A stretch of 64,000 nucleotides of DNA from JAJDXO01 sp965221855 (GTDB taxonomy: Bacteria > Pseudomonadota > Alphaproteobacteria > Rhodospirillales > UBA2165), in NCBI GenBank assembly GCA_965221855.1, contig CBDCSV010000008.1, positions 62,001 to 126,000 on the forward strand, in the 5' to 3' direction. Made by a program: the position numbers and the translations under genes. The notes beneath the pieces are model-generated. The model was not told where the DNA came from. It did no database searches and saw nothing but the letters and a program-made list of their open reading frames with translations. Below, one piece after another: positions 9,239-17,921 of this stretch. The first letter of the stretch is position 1, and each line of letters opens with the position of its first letter.

Positions 9239-9793
9239 ATGCGCGTTATTACGGCCATGACCCGACGGTTCGCCTTTCTGAGCCTGATCCTCGCCGCCTT
9301 CGTGCTGGCGGGCGTTCCGGCCGAGGCCCAAAACAAGATTACGCTGACGCAGGAGATCAAGCAGCGGCTGATCGATGCGCCGCCCCTGAAGGGTGACGGC
9401 GTCACCCGCGAGGCGTTCAACGGCAAGCCGGTCCTGGTGAACTTCTTCGCCAGTTGGTGACCCCCCTGCCATACCGAGTTCGGGGAACTCGCGGAATTCA
9501 TCGGCAAACACGGACCCGGCAAGCTCACCATCATCGCGGTGGACTGGCAGGAGAACGCCGAGGGCAACAAGCGCCTGCAGCGGATGATCAAGCGGACCAT
9601 TCCGTCGCCGGTCCATGTGGTCGACGGCACCCGCCAGATCGGCAAGGACTTCGACGGCGTGCATTCGATCCCGGCGGCCTATCTGTTCGATCCGCGGGGC
9701 AACGAGATATTCCGGGTCGGCGGCGATCCGGGTCCGCCCGGCCGGCACTACCTGAACCGGCGGCAACTGGAGCGCGCCCTCGAGGGCATATAG
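9239..9793 (+). CDS. TlpA-like thioredoxin-fold protein with in-frame UGA at the first redox Cys, probable selenoprotein
   Basis: Read through one UGA (9458-9460), this is a 184-residue exported thiol-disulfide protein. A signal peptide (hydrophobic FAFLSLILAAFVLAG, cleavage after AEA near residue 30) precedes the TlpA strand PVLVNFFASW. The next codon is UGA at residue 74, then P-P-C. The redox motif therefore reads W-U-P-P-C in place of W-C-P-P-C. The frame stays open for another 110 codons with good thioredoxin features (LTIIAVDWQE, the cis-Pro segment SIPAAYLFDPRG, a normal end). A hairpin with a G-rich loop follows the UGA at a suitable distance. Selenocysteine insertion is the best reading. 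The alternative is a TGC-to-TGA nonsense mutation. The selA/B/C/D genes are not in this window. Start chosen at the ATG before the signal sequence; an upstream ATG at 9197 would add 14 residues. Confidence 0.75.
9475..9491 (+). promoter_or_regulatory. candidate bacterial SECIS hairpin
   Basis: CGAGTTC (9475-9481) pairs perfectly with GAACTCG (9485-9491) around loop GGG. The stem begins 14 bases and the loop 21 bases after the UGA. A short stem with G at the start of the apical loop, within the first ~40 bases after UGA and inside the coding sequence, is what bacterial SelB-recognised elements require. Binding is inferred, not shown. Confidence 0.6.
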
Positions 9794-9853
9794 GCGGTGC
9801 GCCTCGACCGATCCCGCTTACGGGCTCCATGACGCCCTTCCGGGTTGCGGCCG

Positions 9854-11098
9854 CTATTCGGCGGGCATATCCCGGGACCGCCCGGCCATCGGTCCGCTGA
9901 CCCAGAGCCAGATGAAGGCCAGCACATGGAGCCCGGCGACGGCGGCGATCGCCGCCCGGTGGCCGTCGACGGCGTAGGTGCCGCCGGGTCCTTCCGGCCA
10001 TAGATCGATGATCGCTCCCATGCCCCATTGGATGGCGAAGGCGCCTGTCAGCACCGGCAGGTTGAGGGCGGCATTGATGCGGCCGGCCTTGTTGGCGGGA
10101 TAGAGCTGCGCCATGCCGGTAAAGATCAGGATCGCCGAGGCGCCGACAAATCCGAACATGGCCCACAACACCACATCGAAAGGCCCCAGATTGGCGGCCA
10201 GCAGGAACTGGAGAGCGGTATAGACGGCGATCCCCCAATAGGAAACGGTCAACGCCGAGACGCCGGCGCGGGCCAACCGCTCGGCGAACACGCCGGTGGC
10301 GATGTAGCCGAGCATGATGGCGATGCCGATGACCATCAGTCCGTTGGCGACGCCGAAGCGTTCGAACCCGGCCACGTCCCGGAGCCACGGGCCCGCCCAT
10401 AGGCTCGGCACGCCCATGAAGGCGCCCAGGGACGCGGTGGCCAGCGGAACCACCCGCCAGACCCGGAAGTCTCCCATGATCTCGGCGAAGTCTCTCAGCT
10501 GGCCGGTGAGGCTGGCGGTCCGCATTTCCCGCTCGCCCGGCTTTTCGGGCACCGTCAACAGGATCATGACGGCGGTGAGAAGGGTGAATCCCCCCAAATA
10601 CAGGAACACGCCCCGCCAGTCGGTGAAGGCGAGGGATGCCTCGACGGGAACCGTGGAGGCGATGGCGCCCAGGCTTCCCACCGCCATCAGGGTTCCTTGC
10701 CAGAAGGCGAGGCGCTCCTTGGGGAACCATTCGATGATCGCCTTGAAGGCCGCCATCAGGCCCGCCGACATGCCGAGACCCATGAGGGCCCGTCCGGCGA
10801 TCAGGAGGCCGAGCGTATCGGCGGTGGCGAACAGGGCCGCACCCGCGGCGGTGACGCAGAACAGGCCGGCCTGCACCCGCCTGGCGCCGTAGCGGTCGAG
10901 CAGCACGCCCAGGGGAATCTGAAACAGCGCGAAGGTCAGGAAATAGACCGAGGTCAGCAGGCCCAGGCCCTCCGCATCGACGCCCACCTCGGCGGCGATA
11001 TCAGGCGCCATCACCGCGTTCACCGTGCGGTAGAAGAAGCCCAGGAAAAAGCCGAGCGCGAAGGGCAGGAATACCCGGACGATGAGCGATGGTTGCAT
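9854..11098 (-). CDS. MFS transporter
   Basis: A 414-residue major facilitator with about 12 hydrophobic segments. It has the family loop between TM2 and TM3 (GVLLDRYGARR) and an MGLGMSAGLMAAFKAI segment at TM4-5. It is convergent with the preceding thioredoxin-like gene and divergent from the Gfo/Idh/MocA gene. The substrate cannot be told from the sequence. The gap to the next gene shows no hairpin followed by a T run. Confidence 0.88.
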   Translation of the reverse strand: MQPSLIVRVFLPFALGFFLGFFYRTVNAVMAPDIAAEVGVDAEGLGLLTSVYFLTFALFQIPLGVLLDRYGARRVQAGLFCVTAAGAALFATADTLGLLIAGRALMGLGMSAGLMAAFKAIIEWFPKERLAFWQGTLMAVGSLGAIASTVPVEASLAFTDWRGVFLYLGGFTLLTAVMILLTVPEKPGEREMRTASLTGQLRDFAEIMGDFRVWRVVPLATASLGAFMGVPSLWAGPWLRDVAGFERFGVANGLMVIGIAIMLGYIATGVFAERLARAGVSALTVSYWGIAVYTALQFLLAANLGPFDVVLWAMFGFVGASAILIFTGMAQLYPANKAGRINAALNLPVLTGAFAIQWGMGAIIDLWPEGPGGTYAVDGHRAAIAAVAGLHVLAFIWLWVSGPMAGRSRDMPAE

Positions 11099-11238
11099 GC
11101 GGGAGGCCGGTGCCGCGCTGTTTGGGGGCTTCAGCCTAGTCGCCGGATACGGGTGCGGAAAGCCCCAAGGCCCGTCAAAGTGTGCTTCCTCCGGCGACCG
11201 TGATCGCTAAGATATTTCTTCAAATCAGGGAGACATAC

Positions 11239-12237
11239 ATGCTCAACGCTGCGGTTATCGGTTTGGGATGGTGGGGCACCACCATCGTCAAGTCGCTGGA
11301 AGGCTCGGATAGAATCAACGTGGTCCGGGGGGTCGACATCGACCAGGACGCGCCGGCGGCGTTCTGTGCCGGGCGCGGCCTGCCGTTTTCCTCCAGTTTC
11401 GAAGACGCGCTCGACGACCCGGACGTCGACGCGGTGATCATCGCGACGCCCCACTCCCTGCATGAGCCCATGGTTCTGGCGGCGGCCGCCAAGGGCAAGA
11501 ACGTCTTCTGCGAGAAACCCATGGCGCTCTCCGGCGACGGGGCCAAGAAGATGATGGCGGCCTGCGAGGAAAAAGGCCTGGTCATGGGCATCGGCCACGA
11601 ACGCCGGTTCGAGGGCGCCTGGGAAGAATTGAAACGGATGGCCGATGCCGGGGAACTCGGCAAAATCCTCCACCTGGAACTCAACTCGTCCTACAACAAC
11701 ATGGCCATCAGGCCGCCGTCGGGCTGGCGGCAGAACCCGGCGGAGGCGCCCGCCGGCGCCATGACGGCCCTGGGGGTACACGTGACCGACCTGATGCTGT
11801 CCATTGCCGGCCCGGTGACGGAGGTCTACGCCCATCTCAATTCCCGTTCCGACAAGTTCCCCAACGAGGACGTGCTGACGGTCCAGTTCCTGTTCGAGAG
11901 CGGCGTGACGGCGTCGCTGGTCAATCTGGCGACCACGCCGTTCTATCAGCGGATGAGCATCTTCGGCGACGAGGCCTGGGCGGAAGCGCGGGAAATCTCG
12001 AACGTGGATATCCCGGACCAGGCGCTGCTCACCTGGCGGGGCATGGATATGGTGATTCATACACGGACCTATCCCTGGGATCCCTCGACGGTGGAGCGCA
12101 ATCTCCACCACTGGGCCGACGCCGTCGCCGGCACGGCCGAGTACCGGTTCACCCCCGGGCAGCGGGTGCAGAACGCCCAGATTCTGGAAGCCATCACCGA
12201 AAGCGCCGCCAACAGGAAGCCGGTGGCGATTGGGTAG
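11239..12237 (+). CDS. Gfo/Idh/MocA family oxidoreductase
   Basis: A 332-residue NAD(P)-dependent dehydrogenase. The Rossmann start is AAVIGLGWWGTT and the catalytic-region motif is FCEKPMAL, with GHERRFEGAWEELK following. The second half is the alpha/beta substrate domain typical of sugar and inositol dehydrogenases. The ATG at 11239 is preceded by CAGGGAGA; an upstream opening at 11182 lacks this. No sugar-pathway neighbours are present, so the substrate is unknown. It is unlikely to duplicate the LigC-like enzyme at 20.2 kb, whose sequence is quite different. Confidence 0.88.
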   Translation: MLNAAVIGLGWWGTTIVKSLEGSDRINVVRGVDIDQDAPAAFCAGRGLPFSSSFEDALDDPDVDAVIIATPHSLHEPMVLAAAAKGKNVFCEKPMALSGDGAKKMMAACEEKGLVMGIGHERRFEGAWEELKRMADAGELGKILHLELNSSYNNMAIRPPSGWRQNPAEAPAGAMTALGVHVTDLMLSIAGPVTEVYAHLNSRSDKFPNEDVLTVQFLFESGVTASLVNLATTPFYQRMSIFGDEAWAEAREISNVDIPDQALLTWRGMDMVIHTRTYPWDPSTVERNLHHWADAVAGTAEYRFTPGQRVQNAQILEAITESAANRKPVAIG

Positions 12238-12301
12238 GTGGCGCGGACTGTTTTACCAGAGGTAAACCGGTGGCCGGGTGAAGCCCTCGCACCAGCTCCG
12301 G

Positions 12302-13702
12302 CTATATTGTCTGCTTGTTTATTGAGTAACACCAATTTGCGACCGGCGAGAACCTGACTGCGATTCCATCCGTTGAGAACATTTCGATTTTGGATCTTGT
12401 CGTCACATATGCTTCCTCAAGCCGGTTGCTCTTGCAAAAATGCACTAATTGTTCGAGTTCTTCCGGCTGATCGGCTTGCCGATCCGACCACTTTATTTTG
12501 ACAGCGACTTCAGGTTTCTGCCTCGCGGCATCCAACAACACGAGATCGACCTCACCGTCGCGCCACCGCGCGTATCGCAATCCCTTGCTCAACCAGGAAT
12601 GAAAAATTTGGCCGTATAACGCGGTTTCCGCGAGGCGGCGCATCGCCTCATCATCCGGGTTGACGGGTCCAAACAGGGAGGTGCGCAAACATGGGTTGGT
12701 CAGGTAGAGCTTAAAGTGGGTGATCCGTTCGAAATCTTTGGCGTTATCGTCAATTCGGCGGACCCGATGAATCAGAAACGCGGCTTCCAGGTAGTCCAGG
12801 TATCGGCGGATTGTATTCTTGGCTATTCCCGACGCCCGAGAGAGCCCCTCGAGCGAAACCTCCGAACCCGTGTTGTAGGCAATCATTGCGAATAACCGGT
12901 TCAGCCCCTGAGTGTCGGCAATCCCGTACAGGCTCGGAAGATCACGAAGCAGCACTTTGTCGACGATATCTTCTCGTACATATCGCTCCATGTTCCGTTG
13001 GATCGTTTTCGAATAAACGGCTTCGGGCAGCCCGCCTATATTCAGATACCTCACGAACTCTCGGTTTAGCTCCTCGACATCGTCGGGCGATAGCCGAATT
13101 GTCGACTCGTCATCCTCGATGTACTTGTCCTCTTGACCGATGAAGCTCAGGTACTCGGAGAACGTCAACGGCGGAAGCATGAACTCCGTAAACCGTCCAG
13201 CACCTGATTCCCGGCTTTTTAGGCGCAGGGCCGCCGCCGCGGAGCCGGAGCAGACGAATCTGAATTGAGGATAGGAATCGACCAGCGACTTGAGGCGTAC
13301 TTCCCAGTCCTTCAGGTACTGTATCTCGTCAAACAGCAGGAAGAGCCGGGATGATTTTTCATGACCGTGTTGGTCGACAAACAGCTCCAACAGCCGTTCA
13401 GGTCCGAGGCCGGTGTAGATTGGATTGTCTATGGAAACGTAGAATATTCTCTCCGCCTGTTCACCGCGGTCCAAGAGCGCCTGAACCGTTTGCTTCAAGA
13501 TCACGGTTTTTCCCACGCGCCGGGAACCCAGCAGTATGACAGCCCGGTCGACGCCGGTTTGCGAAACCAGTTCCATGAATGGATGGAAATAGGCGCGTTT
13601 TGGCAGGTTTCGGACGTCGGAATCGATTCCCTCCGAGGAATTCCACCAAGGGTTATCGAATGCGAGACGATTTTTTATTTCTTTTTCAGATGCTTGGAGC
13701 AT
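12302..13702 (-). CDS. AAA-type ATPase with DUF4143 C-terminal domain
   Basis: A 466-residue protein of the AAA_14/DUF4143 class. Walker A is GSRRVGKT (59-66) and Walker B is LLFDEIQYL (about 122-130). These are followed by a sensor region (FVCSGSAAAAL), a winged-helix part (EVSLEGLSRASGIAKNTIRRYL) and a C-terminal nuclease-like segment GEVDLVLLD...VAVKIKW. The last lacks a clean E-x-K, so catalysis is doubtful. Function of this family is poorly known; members are often mobile and accessory. The gene is lower in GC than its neighbours and its start is three bases from a long palindrome, with a second palindrome just behind. Confidence 0.85.
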   Translation of the reverse strand: MLQASEKEIKNRLAFDNPWWNSSEGIDSDVRNLPKRAYFHPFMELVSQTGVDRAVILLGSRRVGKTVILKQTVQALLDRGEQAERIFYVSIDNPIYTGLGPERLLELFVDQHGHEKSSRLFLLFDEIQYLKDWEVRLKSLVDSYPQFRFVCSGSAAAALRLKSRESGAGRFTEFMLPPLTFSEYLSFIGQEDKYIEDDESTIRLSPDDVEELNREFVRYLNIGGLPEAVYSKTIQRNMERYVREDIVDKVLLRDLPSLYGIADTQGLNRLFAMIAYNTGSEVSLEGLSRASGIAKNTIRRYLDYLEAAFLIHRVRRIDDNAKDFERITHFKLYLTNPCLRTSLFGPVNPDDEAMRRLAETALYGQIFHSWLSKGLRYARWRDGEVDLVLLDAARQKPEVAVKIKWSDRQADQPEELEQLVHFCKSNRLEEAYVTTRSKIEMFSTDGIAVRFSPVANWCYSINKQTI

Positions 13703-13705
13703 ATG

Positions 13706-13741
13706 ACTAAACCAAGATCAATCAATTGATCTTAGTTTAGT
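13706..13741. repeat. palindrome 1 upstream of the DUF4143 ATPase
   Basis: ACTAAAC-C-AAGATCAAT (13706-13722) and ATTGATCTT-A-GTTTAGT (13725-13741) are inverted repeats with a single mismatch around a 2-base centre. It begins three bases before the leftward ATPase start codon, so it would overlap the promoter or leader. Confidence 0.9.
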
Positions 13742-13743
13742 AG

Positions 13744-13785
13744 GAATTTCACCTAAGATCAATGTTCTGATCTTAGGTGAAATTC
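13744..13785. repeat. palindrome 2 between pheT and the DUF4143 ATPase
   Basis: An uninterrupted 18-bp inverted repeat, GAATTTCACCTAAGATCA (13744-13761) and its exact complement at 13768-13785, surrounds loop ATGTTC. It shares the AAGATCA core with palindrome 1. It starts six bases after the pheT stop. No T run follows on either strand, so it is not a standard terminator, although it could fold in the pheT transcript. Confidence 0.9.
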
Positions 13786-13790
13786 AGGGG

Positions 13791-16196
13791 CTATCCCCTG
13801 AGCACGCCCTTGGTGTGCTTGGCCACGTTGGCCACCACCTTGTCCGAGACCCCTTCAATCTCCTCGTCGGTGAGGGTGGCTCGGGTGGGCTGGAGGGTAA
13901 CGGCGATGGCAAGGGACTTCTTGCCGGCTTCCAGATCGCCGCCCTGGAACTCATCGAACACCCGGACCCCTGAAATCAGCTTCTTATCCGCCGCCTGGGC
14001 CGCCTTGGCGAGATCGTCCGCCGCGACGCCGTCATCGACGATGAAGGCAAAATCCCGCTCCACCGGCTGGAAGGCGGAAAGGGTCAAGGGCGGCCGCATG
14101 GCGGATTTGCCGTCCTTGGGCCGGGGCAGGTTTTCGAGATAAATCTCGAATCCGGCCATCGGGCCGCCGGCATCCATGGCCTGAAGAATGCCGGGGTGAA
14201 TCTCACCGAAATGGGCGAGCGCCTGCCGCGGCCCGAAAGCAATGGTGCCCGACCGGCCCGGGTGATACCACGCCGGCGCATCGGTGGAGATGCGGGCCGA
14301 ACCCGCCGAAACACCCAGCTGTTCGAACACCGCCATGACGTCCGCCTTGGCGTCGAACGCGTCCACCGCGCGGGAGCTTCCGGCCCAGTCGCGGGGGCCG
14401 GTGCGCCCGGCCCGGACGCCGGAGGCGGCCATGGCCTGATCCTCGGGGTTCTCGCCGGCGAATTGCGGTCCCACCTCGTAGAGGGAGACGTCGCCGAAGC
14501 CCTTGTCGGCGTTGCGCCTCGCGGCGTCGATCAGGTTGGGCAACAGCGACGGCCGCATCACGTCGAGATCGGCGGAGATGGGGTTCACCAGATTGACGGC
14601 TTCCGGCACCCCGCCGAAGAGGTCCGCGTGTTTGCGGGGCAGGAACGAGAAGGTCACCGACTCCGTGAGGCCGCGGCCCGCCAGCGCGCGCCGTGCCCGT
14701 GCGCGTCGGGCCTGCGGCAGCGACACCGCCGGGCTCGGCAGGTTGGTCTCGCGCACCAGCGGGACGGCGGGGATATTGTCAAAGCCGTGGATGCGCGCCA
14801 CCTCTTCGACCAAATCGGCCTCGCCGACCACATCGTGGCGCCAGGACGGCACGCCGCACTCCCAGGCATCGCCGTTGTCGGTGACGTTGAAGCCCAGCAC
14901 GTTGAGGATCCGGACGGTCTCTTCCTCGGATATTTCGACGCCGCCAAGCTCCTTCACCCGGTGTTTGCGCAGCGGATAAGACCTGGAGACATCCGGCTTC
15001 CCGCCGGCGATGACGATGTCGCTGGCTTCGCCGCCGCACAGGTCCAAGAGCAGTCTGGAGGCGAGTTCCGCGCCGTCGAGCACGAAGTCCGGGTCGATGC
15101 CGCGCTCGAACCGGTAGCGGGCGTCGGACGTCAGGTTGAGCTTGCGTCCCGTGGCCGCCGTGCGGATCGGGTCGAAATAGGCGCTTTCGAGGAACACGTT
15201 GACGGTCTCCCCGGTACAACCGGAGATCTCGCCGCCCATGACGCCGCCGAGGGCTTCCGGTTCCTTCTCGTCGGCGATGACCGTCATTTCGTCGTCGAGT
15301 TCGTACTCCTTGCCGTCGAGGGCCAGGAGTTTTTCGCCTTTTTTGGACAGCCGGACGTGAATGTCGCCATGGACCTTGTCGGCATCGAAGACGTGCAGCG
15401 GCCGGCCGTAGGCCATGGTGAGCAGGTTGGTGATGTCGACCAGCGCCGAGATGGGCCGGAGACCGATGGCGAGCAGCTTCTGTTGCAGCCAGTCGGGGCT
15501 CGGGCCGTTCTTGACGCCGCGGAAATAGCGCCCGACGAAATAGGGACAGGCGCTTATGGTTTCATCGTCGAGATCGAGATGAACCTTGATCGGGCTCTCG
15601 AATTTGCCTTCGACGGGCTCGATGAGCAGCGGCTTCAGCGTACCGATGCCGGCCGCCGCCAAATCGCGGGCGATGCCGCGGACGCCGAGGCAGTCGCCCC
15701 GGTTGGGCGTGATGCCGATATCGAACACCGGATCGGACATGCCGAGGGCCTCGGCCGCCGGGGCGCCCGCGACCGCATCGTCGCCGAGTTCGATGATGCC
15801 TTCATGCTCGTCCGAAAGGCCGACCTCCCGTTCCGACAGCAGCATGCCGTTGGAGGTAACGCCGCGGATCTTCGATTTCTTCAGCACCGTGTCGATGCCC
15901 GGGATATAGCTGCCTTCCGGCGCGAATACGCCTTTCATGCCGGTCCGGGCATTGGGCGCGCCGCACACCACCTCGACGGTTTCGGTGCCGTTGTTCACCC
16001 GGCACACCTGGAGCCGGTCGGCGTCCGGATGGGGCCTGGCGTCTTCCACATGGCCGACGACGAAGTCCGTGAGTTTGTCGGCGGGGTCGTCGAGGCTCTC
16101 GAGTTCAAGCCCGATCATGGTCAGTTGGTCGGCGATTTCCCGGGGGCCGGCGTCCGTCTCCAGTTCCTGCTCGAGCCATTTCAGGGAGAATTTCAT
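13791..16196 (-). CDS. pheT: phenylalanyl-tRNA synthetase beta subunit
   Basis: Beta chain (801 residues) of the alpha2-beta2 enzyme that charges tRNA-Phe. The N-terminal MKFSLKWLEQ leads into the tRNA-binding OB domain (DFVVGHVEDARPHPDADRL), then the B3/B4 editing region, B5 (YPLRKHRVKELGG), and a C-terminal anticodon-binding domain around QPVERDFAFIVDD. The ATG at 16196 overlaps the pheS stop by four bases. Extensions of the open frame to 16376 lie inside pheS and are rejected. Confidence 0.97.
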   Translation of the reverse strand: MKFSLKWLEQELETDAGPREIADQLTMIGLELESLDDPADKLTDFVVGHVEDARPHPDADRLQVCRVNNGTETVEVVCGAPNARTGMKGVFAPEGSYIPGIDTVLKKSKIRGVTSNGMLLSEREVGLSDEHEGIIELGDDAVAGAPAAEALGMSDPVFDIGITPNRGDCLGVRGIARDLAAAGIGTLKPLLIEPVEGKFESPIKVHLDLDDETISACPYFVGRYFRGVKNGPSPDWLQQKLLAIGLRPISALVDITNLLTMAYGRPLHVFDADKVHGDIHVRLSKKGEKLLALDGKEYELDDEMTVIADEKEPEALGGVMGGEISGCTGETVNVFLESAYFDPIRTAATGRKLNLTSDARYRFERGIDPDFVLDGAELASRLLLDLCGGEASDIVIAGGKPDVSRSYPLRKHRVKELGGVEISEEETVRILNVLGFNVTDNGDAWECGVPSWRHDVVGEADLVEEVARIHGFDNIPAVPLVRETNLPSPAVSLPQARRARARRALAGRGLTESVTFSFLPRKHADLFGGVPEAVNLVNPISADLDVMRPSLLPNLIDAARRNADKGFGDVSLYEVGPQFAGENPEDQAMAASGVRAGRTGPRDWAGSSRAVDAFDAKADVMAVFEQLGVSAGSARISTDAPAWYHPGRSGTIAFGPRQALAHFGEIHPGILQAMDAGGPMAGFEIYLENLPRPKDGKSAMRPPLTLSAFQPVERDFAFIVDDGVAADDLAKAAQAADKKLISGVRVFDEFQGGDLEAGKKSLAIAVTLQPTRATLTDEEIEGVSDKVVANVAKHTKGVLRG

Positions 16197-17269
16197 CCGA
16201 CGGCCCTCCCGAGCAGCGACGGCACATCCAGGGGCGCGAAGCCGAAATGCTCCAGCCAGCGGATGTCCGAATCGTAGAACGTCCGAAGATCGGGAATACC
16301 GTACTTGAGCATCGCCAGCCGCTCGACGCCCATACCGAAGGCGAAGCCCTGATATTTGGCCGAGTCGATCCCGCAATTCTCCAGAACCGCCGGATTGACC
16401 ATGCCGGAGCCGAGAATTTCCAGCCAGTCGTCGCCGGCACCGATTTTCAGCCCGCCGCCTTCGCGGGTGCAGCCGATATCCACCTCCGCCGAGGGCTCGG
16501 TGAAGGGGAAGTAACTGGGCCGGAAGCGGACCGGCAAATCGTCGATGCCGAAGAAGGCGCGGCAGAATTCCATCAGGCAGCCCTTGAGGTGCCCCATGTG
16601 GGTGGTCTCGTCCACAACCAACCCTTCGACCTGATGGAACATGGGCGAGTGGGTGGCATCGTGATCGCTGCGGTAGGTGCGGCCCGGCACGATGATCCGG
16701 ATGGGCGGCTTCTGGGACTGCATGGTGCGGATCTGTACCGGCGAAGTGTGGGTACGCAACACCATCCGGCGCCCTTCCTTCTCGGCATTGATGTAGAAGG
16801 TGTCGTGTTCCTGACGGGCCGGGTGATCCTGGGGGATGTTCAGGGCGGTGAAGTTGTACCAGTCCTCTTCGATGTCGGGCCCTTCGGCGACGGTGAAACC
16901 CATCTCGCCGAAGATGGCGATCACCTCGTCGATGGTCTGACTGATCGGGTGGATGTAGCCCTTGCGCTCGGGCCTGACGGGGAGCGTGACGTCGATCTTC
17001 TCCTCGGCCAGCCGGGTATCCAGTCCGGACGCCGACAGCGTGGTCTTGCGCGCCTCGATGGCCTCGGCGATTTCATCCTTCAGCGCGTTGAACGCCTGGC
17101 CGGCGGCTTTTCGCTCGTCCGCGTCCAGTCGGCCCAGGGTCTTCATCAGGCCGGTGACGCTGCCCTTCCGCCCGAGGGCGGCGACGCGCACCGCCTCCAA
17201 GGCATCCAAATCGCCGGCGCCGTCGATGGCCGCCGTCAATTCGCTTTTCAGTGCCTCCAGGTCTTGCAT
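16193..17269 (-). CDS. pheS: phenylalanyl-tRNA synthetase alpha subunit
   Basis: Catalytic alpha chain, 358 residues. An N-terminal coiled-coil region (residues 1-90) precedes the class II core with HPISQTIDEV, MHTSPVQ-like RTHTSPVQIRTM, RTYRSDHDATHSPMFHQVEG and motif 3 GMGVERLAMLKYGIPD. The ATG at 17269 (MQDLEAL) follows a purine-rich stretch; earlier in-frame ATGs would add a tail overlapping the terminator region. It is translationally coupled to pheT. Confidence 0.97.
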   Translation of the reverse strand: MQDLEALKSELTAAIDGAGDLDALEAVRVAALGRKGSVTGLMKTLGRLDADERKAAGQAFNALKDEIAEAIEARKTTLSASGLDTRLAEEKIDVTLPVRPERKGYIHPISQTIDEVIAIFGEMGFTVAEGPDIEEDWYNFTALNIPQDHPARQEHDTFYINAEKEGRRMVLRTHTSPVQIRTMQSQKPPIRIIVPGRTYRSDHDATHSPMFHQVEGLVVDETTHMGHLKGCLMEFCRAFFGIDDLPVRFRPSYFPFTEPSAEVDIGCTREGGGLKIGAGDDWLEILGSGMVNPAVLENCGIDSAKYQGFAFGMGVERLAMLKYGIPDLRTFYDSDIRWLEHFGFAPLDVPSLLGRAVG

Positions 17270-17285
17270 GTCGTTTCCGTGCTCC

Positions 17286-17321
17286 AAATCAAAAGGGGGC
17301 CGCCGTCCGGGCCGCCCCCTT
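17286..17321 (-). terminator. terminator or attenuator between rplT and pheS
   Basis: On the minus strand AAGGGGGC and GCCCCCTT (17293-17321) pair, with three further pairs inside, and TTTTGATTT follows. It lies 25 bases after the rplT stop and ends 17 bases before pheS. It could terminate the ribosomal-protein transcript partially or act as a pheST attenuator. No leader peptide was identified. Confidence 0.7.
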
Positions 17322-17346
17322 CCAAAAATCTCCGTTCGATCCTGCT

Positions 17347-17712
17347 TCAAGCAGTGCTGGCGAGGGCGGCCTGGGCCTGTTCAACCAAGCTTTTAAACGA
17401 ATCCGGCTCCGTGATGGCGAGATCGGACAGCACCTTGCGGTCGATCTCCACCCCGGCCTTCGAGAGGCCGTTCATGAACTGGGAATAGGTCAGGCCGTGC
17501 AGACGGGCGCCGGCATTGATCCGCTGGATCCACAGGCGGCGGAACGAGCGCTTCTTGGTCCGGCGGTCCCGGTAGGCGTATTGCAGCGCCTTGTCGGTCC
17601 GCTGCTTGGCGAGGCGGAAGTTGTTGTTGCTCCGGCCCTGATAGCCCTTGGCCCGGGCGACGACCTTCTTGCGCCGGGCTCGGCTGGCGACGGCGGGTCT
17701 GGATCGCGACAT
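17347..17712 (-). CDS. rplT: 50S ribosomal protein L20
   Basis: A 121-residue, very basic protein that binds 23S rRNA early in 50S assembly. MSRSRPAVASRARRKKVVARAKGY (in part) and RDRRTKKRSFRRLWIQRINA are family signatures. It starts two bases after rpmI ends. In other bacteria L20 represses the infC-rpmI-rplT operon; infC is not upstream here. Confidence 0.98.
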   Translation of the reverse strand: MSRSRPAVASRARRKKVVARAKGYQGRSNNNFRLAKQRTDKALQYAYRDRRTKKRSFRRLWIQRINAGARLHGLTYSQFMNGLSKAGVEIDRKVLSDLAITEPDSFKSLVEQAQAALASTA

Positions 17713-17714
17713 GT

Positions 17715-17921
17715 TTATTTCCCCCGGGCGTACGGCATGTAGCCGCTGATGATCTTCGCATCGGCATCGGCCATGATCACGGTGCCGCGGGCCTTGCGTT
17801 TCATCTTCTGGGTGCGCTTGCGCAGATTGTGACGCTTGAATGCCGGGCTGCCCTTGATCTTTCCGGTGCCCGTGCGGGAAAAGCGCTTCTTGGCGCTGGA
17901 TTTGGTCTTCAGCTTGGGCAT
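17715..17921 (-). CDS. rpmI: 50S ribosomal protein L35
   Basis: A 68-residue basic protein starting MPKLKTKSSAKKRF, with the family run HNLRKRTQKMKRKARG. The ATG at 17921 is preceded by GAGGAA; the longer open frame to 17990 is not needed. First gene of the rpmI-rplT-pheS-pheT string. Confidence 0.98.
   Translation of the reverse strand: MPKLKTKSSAKKRFSRTGTGKIKGSPAFKRHNLRKRTQKMKRKARGTVIMADADAKIISGYMPYARGK

Noticed and set aside
9458..9460. Treating the thioredoxin-like gene as a plain nonsense pseudogene
   Set aside because: The UGA falls on the one codon where selenocysteine would be expected, the downstream frame is intact, and a suitable hairpin follows. It remains possible and is listed as the alternative.
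13744..13785. Palindrome 2 as a rho-independent terminator of pheT
   Set aside because: The stem is AT-rich and no T run follows it on the minus strand, where pheT transcription would end.
14196..16277. 693-codon plus-strand frame opposite pheT
   Set aside because: Shadow of pheT. The composition (runs of Val/Gly/Asp/His/Arg) is typical of antisense reading and matches no fold.
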